Of a DNA stretch of 64,000 bases, positions 23,490-35,700 are shown piece by piece (position 1 is the first letter of the stretch; each line of letters begins with the position of its first letter). Under the pieces are notes generated by a model. That model did not search any database, was not told where the DNA came from, and saw only the letters and a list, made by a program, of their open reading frames with translations. This DNA comes from Lasioglossum baleicum (lineage: Eukaryota > Arthropoda > Insecta > Hymenoptera > Halictidae): contig NC_134935.1 of assembly GCF_051020765.1 (NCBI RefSeq), forward strand, positions 2,481,579-2,545,578. The letters run 5' to 3'. A program made the translations under genes and the position numbers.

Positions 23490-23764
23490 CAGCGCCCGCT
23501 CTAGCGGTTACGTCGCCCCGGACAAAAAGACAAATTGCCGCCCCTTAAGAATATATATATTTTTTAAATAAAGGTACATATTTTTTATTTTCAATAAAAG
23601 AGTCAAATCATTTTATTTAAATTTTAATAAAAGCACTTTTTCAATTAATTGGATATTTAACACATCAATATTTTTTTCATAGTTACAGCCAAAATAGCGC
23701 CCCTAAATTTTCGCGCCCCGGACAAATGTGCGGGTTGCCCCCCCCCCCCTTACAGCGGGCCCTG
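23490..23764. mobile_element. hAT-like MITE with a poly-C tract
   Basis: Ends are CAGCGCCCGCTC on the left and GCGGGCCCTG on the right. ACCCTAA directly repeats at both flanks (7-8 bp TSD). Near the right end is a run of about a dozen C residues. A reverse-oriented copy is at 60,380-60,652. The motifs GCCCCGGACAAA and GGGCGGCAATTT link it to the larger hAT at 52,750-53,563. Confidence 0.8.
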
Positions 23765-24385
23765 ACCCTAACAGATGCAAAGGACCGTTGCACTTTGTTA
23801 TAAATATATGCGAGTAGCCGCAGTCAAACAAAAAGTAAAACGAAAATATAGTATATCATAGTTTCTTATACTAAGTACCATTTCCTTTTGGAATTATTGC
23901 CGAGATAAAAAATATTATATCACTCATAAGTAAAATGAAGTTTCTTAGAGTATTATAATATGATTGTTAAAATAGAAATATTTTATTTTGTGTGGTTCAC
24001 ACACACAGATTGTTAAAATAAAAATATTTTATTTTCGAAATTGTAAATCTTATTTAAAATGAATTATGCATTTCGCCAAATAATGCCCACCTCTGGCACA
24101 GTGTTTCCAAATCGCGAAATCGTTTCCAAATGGCCGAAACTTCAAAATGCACTTCAATTAAAAATATTAGGTTTTTTTTCAGGCCGCTAATTACGAATCT
24201 GTGCTGAAAATTTGTAGTGTTTTTACGAGGGTTGCTAATGATAAATTCAATTCTATTCTTTTTAACTTCCCGATTTTATAGGGAAGTTATTGCAATGACC
24301 CCGAAAATCGAAAATCGATTTTTTAGCAGATCTTCACGTTTCATGGTCATTGCAGTCATTCTAGACTATTTTAAGCAAAATGTTC

Positions 24386-24388
<3 letters not shown>

Positions 24389-24420
<32 letters not shown>
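24389..24420. repeat. (TG)16 microsatellite
   Basis: An uninterrupted TG dinucleotide run inside the probable Helitron remnant. Confidence 0.97.
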
Positions 24421-24423
<3 letters not shown>

Positions 24424-24899
24424 ATGTCTGTTTCTATGGTATCAAATTTTTCGTTAACGTTTTCTGAAAAAGTAACAACGCGATCAGAATGATGAATGAT
24501 GCAATCGATGTGCCCCGTCGTAACTTAGAGCTGATTAGATTTTGGTCCATATTGGTCAAGTAGTTTTTTAGATTTTTAGTTTTTTTCGAACGGAGTTGAT
24601 TCTACAATGCAATTTATACGAGAGAATGGAAAGTTTCCACCGAAGAAACAAACGTAATTACACAAAAAAATTTTTTTTTCATTTTTCTTAAATTAAAAAA
24701 AATTTTTTTAATTTAAAAAAAAATTTTTTTTTTGTACCTTACGCTAATGTTTCCGCTTACAATAATCGAAAATTATCCCAATGCAAGAGTGAGTTAATCA
24801 TCTCTACTCCCGAGAATACATTTTCAAAGAATATCGATGAAAGTACAAAAAAAATTTATATTACAATCTTTAAAAAAACAATCAGTTCAAAACGAATTA

Positions 24900-25606
24900 T
24901 TAACTGAGATTAAATTGAAAATTAATATAAACAATATGATAATTATTAATAACATTAATGTTGAAAACGGATTGGTTAATGGAGCACACATGCGGAATAT
25001 TAAAATTTATTACTTTTCAAGAAAATACTAAAATTCCGTCTATATTGTGGTTAGATTTTCAATTGGCCAGAGTAGGAGTGAAAGTAAGAACTCGTTATCG
25101 TGATTATATGAAAAATGCAAATATTCATCAAAATTTGCCACCAATAATAAAAATATCGAATCAAGTAAATATGTCGAGTGAGGAAAAATATCAAATCACA
25201 CGTAGTCAATTTCCAGTGGTTCCTGCTGAAGCGATTACGATTCATAAAAGTCAGGGACAAACATACGAGAAAAGTATGTTTGAATTTTAAAACATCAGAA
25301 AAACGAACTTTACACATGTTGTATGTAGCACTGAGCAGAGTTTCAAAATTGAGCGGTTTATATATTTTGGGACAATTTAAATTAACAGTATCGAAGAAAA
25401 CCAAGGTCAATACTGCTAACCCGGATAATGAGGAGTCGTATCGTTTGCGAAAAACTATAATAATTAAGACAATTTATTTTGCAACATCAGTACGCTATAA
25501 CAAGGAACCAAGCGAGCAACGAGCCTACGATATTCGTTTAATGCGACGCCATATAGCAAACATCTTGATAAGTAGAAAACTATTGAATTTCCCTGAAAAC
25601 GTATAA
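24900..25606 (+). pseudogene. Helitron/PIF1-like helicase C-terminal fragment, frameshifted
   Basis: Conserved SF1 helicase pieces appear in order: NINVENGLVNGA (24,948 onward), CGILKFITF, QFPVVPAEAITIHKSQGQTY (25,206-25,265), then LHMLYVALSRVSKLSGLYI (25,310 onward). The pieces sit in three frames, with breaks near 24,985 and 25,275. The upstream Walker A region and any Rep nuclease domain are absent. This is typical of Helitron RepHel relics, but a cellular PIF1 origin is not excluded. Confidence 0.8.
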
Positions 25607-25768
25607 TCTTCTTAAAACGTACTAAAAATAATGATAATAATATACTGCAACTAACGAATCGGGAAGTTCTTTGTGTGGCTCGTGGAGAGTCACACACCAA
25701 ATCAAAAAAACATTAATAGCTATAGGTACTACTAGCCATGCGTACCACTAACCCTTTCGCAAGAGCAG

Positions 25769-25850
25769 TCCTATCCGCGAGCTCGCGAAGCGAGCGAGCA
25801 AAAACAACCCTACTCGCGAGCGAGCGAAGCGAGCGAGCAACAATAACCCT
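25769..25850. repeat. Two tandem GC-rich ~42-bp units
   Basis: Each unit contains CGCGAGC, then GAAGCGAGCGAGCAA and AACCCT. The composition stands out sharply from the AT-rich surroundings. The second unit ends in CTCTAGTT. Function is unknown. Confidence 0.75.
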
Positions 25851-26499
25851 CTAGTTAATTTGGAATTTTAGAAAATTTAAACACTTGAAAAATCGAATTT
25901 GTTACATCTCAAATCGTGGGGCAATTGAAAATGAAAACTGATTTTTTTCTATTTCTGCAAATATAAAACTACAACAATACACAGTTGTGGAACACACAAC
26001 TTTTTCTCTATGTGTTTAATATTTGTCCTTAAAATTTTTCTGTTCATGTCTCATAATCAATTTTACGATTCTACGATGTAGCCACGAAGTACTGCAGACA
26101 TTTAGTAGTGTGCATGAAGATTCTATTTATACTTTCAGGAACAGCATTCATTTTACTCGATTCAAAGTAAATAAGTCTTTTTACAATTATGAAACTTCTA
26201 ACTTTTACACTTCCACGCGATTACTGCACAACAATTGGAGGAGAACGTCGAGCTGTAACCATTTTACATTTTACAGCCATAAGTAATGCAATCGTCGTAC
26301 CTCAGTTTTTTATAGACACGCTATTACAGAATCTAAAGTAGTACGTACCATAATCCCCCCAACACAATATTCATTTTTCAGATTTTCGAAGAAACTTCAT
26401 TTTTGAAGCCGTGCGTAAGCAACGTTTACCTAACACTATATGTATTCAATGTTTGAAGTTTCGTTTTAAGCGTTCCATGAATCTCATGGGAGCCCATTT

Positions 26500-26775
26500 A
26501 GTGTAATGAATAGACAGCGGATTTTATGCATTTTCGTTTTTGTGCCTGATTTTGATTTTGATTTTGATTCGACCCGCCGATTTCTCGTCGATCTTACCGA
26601 TTGGATGAAAGTTCGTGGATTTAAAAGAGGTTTATCGGTCGCCCAATATCGGGTCGATACGAGAGCCGACGCATGCGTCCATGTCCCATGAAACGAGACG
26701 CTCCCTTCGGTATTATACTAGTCCTGAGGAACGGTTCTTGCCGAGGTAACGTCGAGTTCGTGAAAACAACGAAAC
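26500..26775 (+). promoter_or_regulatory. Probable promoter/5' UTR of the dipeptidase gene
   Basis: A locally CpG-rich stretch directly upstream of the dipeptidase ATG at 26,776. No distinct core element could be assigned. Confidence 0.45.
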
Positions 26776-29700
26776 ATGTTCGAACTTTATGGAGTGAATA
26801 AAGATGGCATGGTTTACCGGCCACCCCCTCCGAGAAGAAAGGAAGTCGACATTTTAGAGGTGAGCTATGCGAACGTTCGATTGATCTGTTAACGCTAGAA
26901 TTGCAGAGAAGTCTAAGTGACTTGTTTTGAATTTTTTATAACAATTGTAAGGGGAGCATATTCGTTAAAATTTGCCAGAATTTTTGTATAAATAATCAAT
27001 AGAATTAGTAACTGTTTCCTTTATCTCGATCGACAATTTGTTAATAAAGTATATTGATGTTTCCAGCGCACTGGTTCGATCTGATGTTACTAACTAAGCA
27101 ATTTTGCAAATTACCACAAAATTTTCAACGTTTCGGTCAATTTTTAGACCATTTTCAAGAATAATTTTTATATAATTGCGTCTGTAAAAAATAGAAACAA
27201 ATAGAATTAGTGTTAGAAAATATTTTTATATCACAATTATGTTTTGTTATGCGTAATAAATGTTCTGTAATAAATGTAAAAAAATGTTTGGTCTTTGGCT
27301 GCCATATTATATTGGGTTGGCAAATAAGTTCGTTCGGTTTTTTAGAGTGGAATAAATCACAAAAACCGAAAGAACTTATTTGCCAACCCAATACATCTTC
27401 GGATCGGTGAAGATCTGTAAAAAAAAGTTGCCGCAAAATTGTCCTTGACCTTGGATTTTAAGATCAAATTTTCTTATTGTTGCATAGTATTCTACGCATC
27501 ATGGGGATGAAAAGTGTCAAAGGAACCGTGGGTCAAAACTCAACCGTTTCGCCAGAAATTGATGCAGAAGTTTTGTCGGCTTGTAAAATGAATTTTATTC
27601 GTAGTAGTTGGAGATGTGTCAAATAGAAATGCTAGTTGTTGACATAAACACATTCATATGGCGAGAATGAAGACACACCGCTACAGCGTTGAAGGCCACA
27701 TGAATACAGTTCGAGTGAGCTCCTCCACTATCGTGATTTTGATTGGTTTGCTTTGCTTCAGGGCTCGGAATTATTTACTCGCAGCGGCCGATTTTCGAAG
27801 GCTGTGTTTATGTCAACAACTAGCATTTCAATCTGAAATCTCCAACTTCTGTGAATGAAATTCCATGATAAGTAGAATACAATGCAATAATAAAAAAATT
27901 TGACCTTGAAAGTCAAGGTGAAGGACAATTTTGCGGTAACGGTTTTTTACAGATCTTCACCGATTCGAAGCTGTAGAATGCGCCTATGGCAGCCAAGACC
28001 AAACATTTTTAAATTAAATTTTTAAATTAAAAAGATAATAATAAATCTTTACTACTTTAGAAAGGTAATCGCTTGCTATTTGTCTATAAAATGTAAATTG
28101 TCATTTTGATTGTAAGTGTTCGGTCAATCTTTAACAATTATGTCGAAAGTTGATTTTACTGCACAAGCAACGCGGCTCTGCGTCGCGTAAAATCAATTGG
28201 CATTCTGTCCTCTAGAGAAGGCTTGTTTTCTTAAACGAGAAATGACATGTTCGCAGACTTGCCTGCAGCTATCCTCGCCGGAGTTGATGAGGAAATTGCC
28301 TAACGGTGATGCGCTGCACCACGGAAAGGATCCGGGTGTCTCCACTTCCTTGGACAAAGACAAAGATCCGCCGAGAGAACGTGGTACGCCACTCTCGCAA
28401 ATCATTACATTTGCAATTCTTTGAAATTCTTTGAATTTACACATCGACAAACTATGTACTGATAAAATACGTATAGCTGAATGGAAATAGTTTCGGGAAG
28501 ACATTTCTAGCCCTTAGCACTCGAGTGGTGACACAGAAAGAGAGAGAGAGAGAGTCACCACTAAAAATTGCTGTACCATTTTTTCAAAATATTGTTTACG
28601 TTATTAAATATTTTAGTAACTAAACAATTACTACACATTTAAGGCGGTAGACTCCTTTTTCCAGGATTGCAAGGATTCGCGTCCTCAGTTTTCGACAATA
28701 GAAAAATCGGGTTTTGAAGTAAAACTTCTTTGCTGAGGGGGTTACAATTTTCTAGTGTAACGCGCGCGCGCGCGGAAGTAACACTGTCGAGCGTTACGGA
28801 AGTGACGAAATTTCGCGAATAACCTCGAATAGTTTGACAAGTAACATTTTCATAATTAATTTACTAACTTTAAAGACTTCATTGGTGAACTTTTAAGATT
28901 GCAGAATGTAAAATGAAGCCTTGGCTACATTCCCATTTCAGTTTTATGCAGGTTTGATGCTTAAATTGTTAGCTATTAACAAATTTTGGAGAAGTGGTAT
29001 ATTATGTATGTCTGTCCTTGTCGCACAGTTCGACCCTTCTTGTCTTACGAATTATGGGAACTTCCGAAACAATCAGCCCGCGGAACAATTATTAATAACT
29101 AATTAACCAGTGTTAATTTGTGAACATTTGCAATTGGATAACATACATAGAATCAACATCCAGCTACTTTCACATGCAGTTTCTTATTGGATCTTGTTCC
29201 GACTGAAAGGTTTATAAACAATTATTCAAACCCTTGTTCTAAATGAACCTGAATAACCTGAAAAATTTTGACAGGTGTCAGGTAAGTAAAATAAAAAAAC
29301 ATACGCGTGGAAAACCACGCGCGGCAGAAGTGAAGCTTCTTCCAGTCTAGTAATGTTTAGAAGTAAATTAAGATTGGAAATGGTAAATAATCCTAATGAA
29401 GCGACAACAAGATCAGGAACAACTCTCGAGGCAGTATTTGCAAGACATTTAGTCAAAATTGAATCAAGAATATTTATATCATATTTTTTAGCTATCACAA
29501 GCCAATTGTTAATAATTAATTGTTAATAAAAATAATGAACGATCAAAATTTGCGACGCAAAGGAGGAGAGCATATGGGAAAGAAAAAGACATAGTTCATA
29601 GCATTTCCCATACTTCTTTGCGTCGCAAATTTTGATCGTTCATTATTTTTATTAACAATTATTTATTAACAAGTAGCTGTGAATATAGCTACATGCGCAG

Positions 29701-32700
29701 TTGTATGCTTCCGAATAATGCAAATTACGCTTCGTAAACGAAAAAATAGGACTTTCAAGGGTGATAGCGCCCTAGGTCGATCTTTTATCTAGCGTTTTTT
29801 ACAATTGAAAAATCCCATTTTTGTATTTTCGAGAAATGAGAACGCGCATTCCGCACCCTTGCAATCCTGGAAACGAGTCTACCGCCTTAAGTACTGTACG
29901 AGGTGTTATATCAATTTTTATATGCATGAAATGAAAAGAATAGTATACAATGGAATGATTCTAAGTCGGAAGAAATGTTTAATTTTGGAGTTAAAATAGC
30001 TCCGAGTGCAAAGGGCTAATCTACAGGGTGGGCCACTAACTATTGCCACCTACAATAACTCCGAAAGCATGATAGCAGTAGAAAAGTCTTCGAAATAAAA
30101 GTTGCATCGGACAACAAGGGCCGTAGTGTGGCGTTAATCTTTTGTTGCTAGACGGAGTCGCTTCAGAGATGTGAAATAAGAGACACTTTATCTACTGGAA
30201 GCCTATTAATAAATAGGATTTTCAATAATTGTGCTGTATCAAAAGAAAGCATAGAAATTTTCTTTTACATTGCAATCTTAAAGAAATTACATATTAGTTG
30301 ACGTTATTGAGGGTGACTTGTTAGTTCACAATGAAAATTGCTGTTGCTATTGAAGGTTCCATTAAAAAGTGTTTAGCCATGTACCGTAGATTTTTCAAAA
30401 TTATGCGATAATCACCGAAATGCTATGTTTTGGTACCTGTTTTCTGATAGCGGCTATTCAGACGAATCCAACGAGGTGCAACATTAAGGTCTTTGAAGGT
30501 CTGCAAAGATTGTTTATGACAAAAGAGGCGAAATAAAGAAAAAATTGCATTTTTTCCTTTGAAGGTGTTCAAAGAGATTGCTATTGGATTGAGCAGTATT
30601 TCCTATGACTTCGGCACTTATCGAATCACATGCTGTAACAATTTATTGTACAAATGTATTCAATTGTACAGCGTGTAAGGTGAGAACGTTGAGAATATGT
30701 TTCAGCGTGTTTACTAAACCTGGCAATGACAAATAAACACTTCTGGACGATATCGCAGGACATCAATAGGATAAGAATGGTACAGTAATTCTGCAATCGA
30801 GGTCCTGGGTCGCCTATCTAATCGAAGTCCAGTGCCTACTCACTCCACTGGGCTCCACTCGGCTCGGGTATATCGGTGTGGACACCACAACATTGACTCG
30901 AGTGAATCGAATTTTCAAACTTCTTAATTTTCTTTATTTTTTTATGGGACTTTCACTAACTTATTTCTGGCGTTTCTCTGATTAAAATGACACCAAACAC
31001 GATATAATTTCAACTGTATTTAGTGGTTAAATCGACGGTGAAAGTTTCGAAGGCAACGAAGAACAGCGACAACGCGGGCCTTTGAACTGTGCCGGCGGCG
31101 GCTACTGTTCGCGTCTCTTTCTTTCCAATACGCTCTTTTTTTTATTGGTTATTTTACGTCGCTCTTAACTGCCAGAGTTTTTTCGCGATGGGACCTACAG
31201 TTTTTATAAGGTGAGTTCCGAACCACCTTGAGCACCACAGTTTAAATCGCACATGGAATACCAATACGCTCTTCTTCGTTGCGTTCGAAGCTTTCATCGT
31301 CGATTAAACCATTAAATACAGTTGAAATTATATCGTGTTTGGTATCATTTTGCATTAGAAACATGCCACGAATATGTTGGTGAAAGTTGAATTAAAAAAT
31401 AATGAAAAATAAAGAAGATTAAATATTGGCGTTACATTGTGATAACGCACGGGCCTTTAAACTGTGCCGGCGACGGCGACACGCTTCGGCCACGCGATCC
31501 TATTTCATTCTGTTCGTCTCTATGTTCGGCTCGTCGATTGAAGTCTCAGTCATAAAAAAATAGCCTCTACTACGCTACTGAAGTCCGTTCAAAACACGGC
31601 TGTTGGGACTTCGATTGAAGAATTTCTGTAATATCAGTGTCATCGAATCAAGCGACTGTAAACGATGTATTCTTTCAAAGAACAAACCGATGTGCTTCTC
31701 ATTCACGGAGAATGCCAGCAAAATTCAGCGAGAGCTAGAGATTTATACGCTGAAAGATATCCTCAACGTTCTCACCCTACACGCCGTACAATTGAATACA
31801 TTTGTACAATAAATTGTTACAGCATGTGATTCGATAAGTGCCCGAAGTGAGAGGAAATATTGTACTACTCAATCTGTATCTATTCAATCACTTTGAACGT
31901 CTTTTTTGTCATAAATGACCTCTGTTGACCTTCAAAGACCATAATGTTGCACTTCGTTGGATTTGCCTGAATAGCCGTTATCAGAAAACATGTACAGGGT
32001 GTATAAAAAGTAATGGTCATCCGTTCTAGGGGTGAATCTACACCTCTGGATCGGTGGACATTTGTAAATTGTAAAATTTAAAGGGACATATTCGTCGCTA
32101 GACCCGTTCCAAGCTCGAGGCACGCACACAATCATGTTCTGTCTCATCGACACGGACGCGTGGACTGTAGTAGTAGGCTTTTGTCTATATATACGTATAA
32201 TTCCACACAAATCAAATTTTGCAAAAACTTTAACAGCTAATATATCAATAACTATTTGTTTGCGACATATGGCTCCTTTCAAACATTTTCTCTTTTCGAT
32301 GAGTAGAAGGCGTTGATGTAAAAAAAAACTTCAACAACAATTTTCTTCGTTATAAACAATTGTGCGGCAAGTTTCTCTTACAAATGTCCACCGATTCAGA
32401 GGTGCAGATTCACCCCTAGGACGGATGACCATTACTTTTTATACACCCTGTACCAAAACATAGAGCACTCTATGTAAAAAGAAACAAAGGTGAGCTTCAC
32501 ATCTCCGACGCGACTCCACCTAGCAACAAAAGATTAACGCCACACTACGGCTAGCGATGGGATCTGAAAAATCTGAATCACTTCGAATCGCTTCGATTCA
32601 ATATTGACGACAAAAAATTCGAATCTCTTGCAACATTATTCGAAGCTTAGAACTCTTGAAACTCTTGGACGTCTTGAAAGTCTTCGTTGTCTTGAAAATC

Positions 32701-35700
32701 TTGAAAGCCTTAAAAAACTTTGGAAGGTTTGTAACAGTTGAAACTCTTGAAATGTTACATCTATCACGAAACAATGATTACGTCATGTCAGCATTGGGAC
32801 GAATAACAGTATGAACGTATCAATGTTATAAAAAGTATAACATTTATTAAGATTATCAAGACTTTAAAAATCTTCAAGTCTTCAGGAGTTTGAAGAATTT
32901 CTGATATCTAATTGATTTGAAACTCTGTGATGATTGATTTGTTCGAAAACTTGCAAGACAGAGACGCTTGTATGCTCATTACTAATTATCCAGTCAGCAA
33001 GGCCTGCCTCGAGCAGATATCCAGCACAGCCTGGCGAGCAGATGGCGGGCATTATGCTGTCAGAACGACGCTCGAAGCTGCTCGAAGCATAGGATGCTCG
33101 GAATCTGCTCGATTCTGCCGGGCACACCCTGCCAGCATAAAGCGATACTTCTTCTGACGCAGCTGCATAGTAATCTGCTGGCAGCGTCTGTCCGACAGAA
33201 GCTGCCCTGCAGCACGAAGGCAGCTCGGTCCTGAATTCTGCCTTGCCGTAGGAGGGCAGCACAATCGCACTAATGCACAGTGGTCCCAAATCGCGAAAAA
33301 CCGGCCAAAACCTCTAAACGTACTTGAATGCACCCAAAAATTCGTACTCGGGGGTTTTCGCGGTCGCTGATTACGAATATGAAGTTTAAATTCCAAAAAA
33401 CAAAATGGCGGATCCAATATGGCGGACATATACATTAAAAAATTGTTAGGTCTGCTTGGAAAATGATCTATTTGGGGCCTTTGGGGTCACTGATTACGAA
33501 TATGAACTCGAAAATTTGAAAAACAAAATGGCCGATTAAAATTTAGACAACAATTCGCATTAAATGTGTTTTGAGAGGTTGATAGGTAAAAATGTATAAA
33601 TGGCAAACAAAATTGCACTTTGTATATCAAGAATTAGTGTAATTGTACATAAATTATGTACATAAGATTTAATCATCCGAATCGTTTTTCATTACTAAAA
33701 GTTGTAAAATCGCATTTTAAAATCCATAGAAATGGAACAGTTTTCCCTCGTATGAGCAAACAGGAGACTATTGGAGGTTGGTTTTTATAAATTTTGAAAG
33801 ATAAATGTATTAGTAACACGTCAGAAAAGGAATTTTGGTGGGACAACGTGGTACTTTTAACTTACGTCTACGTTTCTACAATACGCGCATAAAGTTTTAC
33901 CTTCTACGTTCTCCAAAGAATGTTGCCACCGTGTAACGTAATGACTAACAATTGTTGAGATACAAAAACAGGTAAACATTCTACTTACTTCCAGGAACAG
34001 CATACATTTTGCAGAATTGAAATTGATGCACTATTTTGAAAGTTATGCACTTTAGAAGGGGGCGTTCAATTTCCTACTAATGCGCGCGACAAATGCTCAT
34101 CAAAAGAAGGCTAACTTTGAACTGACTGCAGAACCGTACCATAAACTTTTTACCTTTTTCGTTGGTGGCATTCAGTGGTTATAACATCACTTTACCCAAC
34201 TCTAGAATCACAAACTCCTAGGAGGAAGTTCATTTTTGAGGTTTTGGCCGTGTTTTCAGGATTTGGGACCACTGCGTAATGTGGCGAATGTGCCGTTATT
34301 TATTTATTTCTTTTTTTTATTAACAATCTTTAGATCTTTTCTGACCCATAAGCCTTATACATATAAATATATAAACATACATAGTATATCTATTACAAAC
34401 TGTTATAACCTTGTTCTTACAAATATTAACAGATAATATAATTTCTTACATATAAATATAAAAAATACTACATAATATCTCTTTCATAACTAACTGTTGT
34501 TACATATGTACCTGTCTTTTTTTTTCTCTTCTAAAATATTATATGTAATTTCTTATATCTACACGGGAACTTTCTATTAAGCAGGAATCTCGGGTGAACT
34601 TACAACCTAATATTGCATTTATTACAGAAGTCATTGATTATCCTTAATATTTTTATCTTTGGCTCTTTTAAAAATATATGCACATCGTACGGAGGTTTCC
34701 ATTTTGCATTTATTAGATTTCTAAATACCACCTGTCTTTCATCTCTATATGGCGAATGCCGTTTTTTTTCTTTATTAATAACATCTTAGGCCATTATTGG
34801 CCCATAGATACATGTTAGAGTATAAAAATATAAAAATAAAGATATGCAGCTTATGTCTTAAGTTGTCTAAGTAAGTCAAAGTCTCTTCCTTATAAATTAA
34901 TATCACATTTTTTACAAAAATCATGAATTATTTTTAACGCATTAATGTTAAGACTTTTAAGGAAATTGTCAATGTTATAAGGGGGAGCCCACTTTAATAC
35001 TTTAAGTTTCGTCAACATCTTCTCTCTTTGCTTGTAGTATACTCGGCAATTTCATAATAAATGGTTAGCATCCTGACTGGCGAATGCCGTTATACAGGGC
35101 AGCACCGTGCTGTCCTCTTACGGCAAGGCAGAATCCAGGACCGAGCTACCTTCGTGCTGTCGGGCAGATGCCGGGTCTTTCTGCCAGCAGAAAGCGCTAC
35201 TTCTGCTGACGCAGATGCCCGTCCAAAACCGAGCATTTTGGTTACTGGGTACGGATCCTGTTGTCCGATGCAACTTTTATTTCGAAAACTTTTCTACTAC
35301 TATCATGCTTTCGGAGGTATTATAAGTGGCAATAGTTAGTGCCTCACTCTGTATATGAAATCTAACGAGATGGGGATAAAGGTATAGAACGAGTATTCAC
35401 TAGTTCTTTGCGCACCTACAGGACAGAGCATGCTGAGACGGTGGATAGTTATGGCAGGATTCTTCTTCCTCGGATGCGCCCTGGTCGCTGGTGTGGGACT
35501 ACCTCTAGCTTTGGAACTGCGAAGTTCACACTTGTTGGAGGCTAGACTTAAAGTGGTGCGACGAATGCTCTCCGAAATCCCTCTGGTTGACGGGTAATCG
35601 CAGAAGACAGTAGTGCCTATTTAACAAACTCATTTTCTTCTCATTTACGGAGAAACGGTACCTGTTGCTACGGCCGTAAAACAATGGGAAATATTAAAAG

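Larger units (their letters stand above)
24250..25740 (+). mobile_element. Probable Helitron remnant
   Basis: The right half carries frameshifted helicase sequence (see the pseudogene entry). The left side starts with AACTTCCCGATTTTATAGGG and includes a (TG)n run. The right side includes GGGAAGTT and a short hairpin TGTGTGGCT/AGTCACACA at about 25,672-25,698. Boundaries are approximate because neither a definite 5' TC nor a definite 3' CTRR end could be fixed. Confidence 0.5.
30024..35351. mobile_element. Outer layer of a nested inverted-repeat cluster in dipeptidase intron 2
   Basis: The left end (30,024-30,117) reads CAGGGTGGGCCACTAACTAT then TGCCACC. The right end (about 35,258-35,351) is its complement, and both end at TA. 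They also share GAAAGCATGATAG and AAAAGTTGCATCGGACAACA. Everything between is later insertions or arms of other inverted pairs: 30,118-30,780 pairs with 31,629-32,550, and 33,000-33,275 pairs with about 35,088-35,230. Its right end lies 70 bp before dipeptidase exon 3. Confidence 0.75.

Noticed and set aside
25769..25856. Helitron 3' end (CTAG after GC-rich tract)
   Set aside because: The tract ends in CTCTAGTT, but GCGAGCGAAGCGAGCGAGC is a direct repeat rather than a stem-loop, so a Helitron terminus is not supported.
31932..32282. 116-aa minus-strand open frame
   Set aside because: Crosses the TIR boundary of the CAGGGTGT MITE at 31,995-32,450, so it is not a conserved gene.
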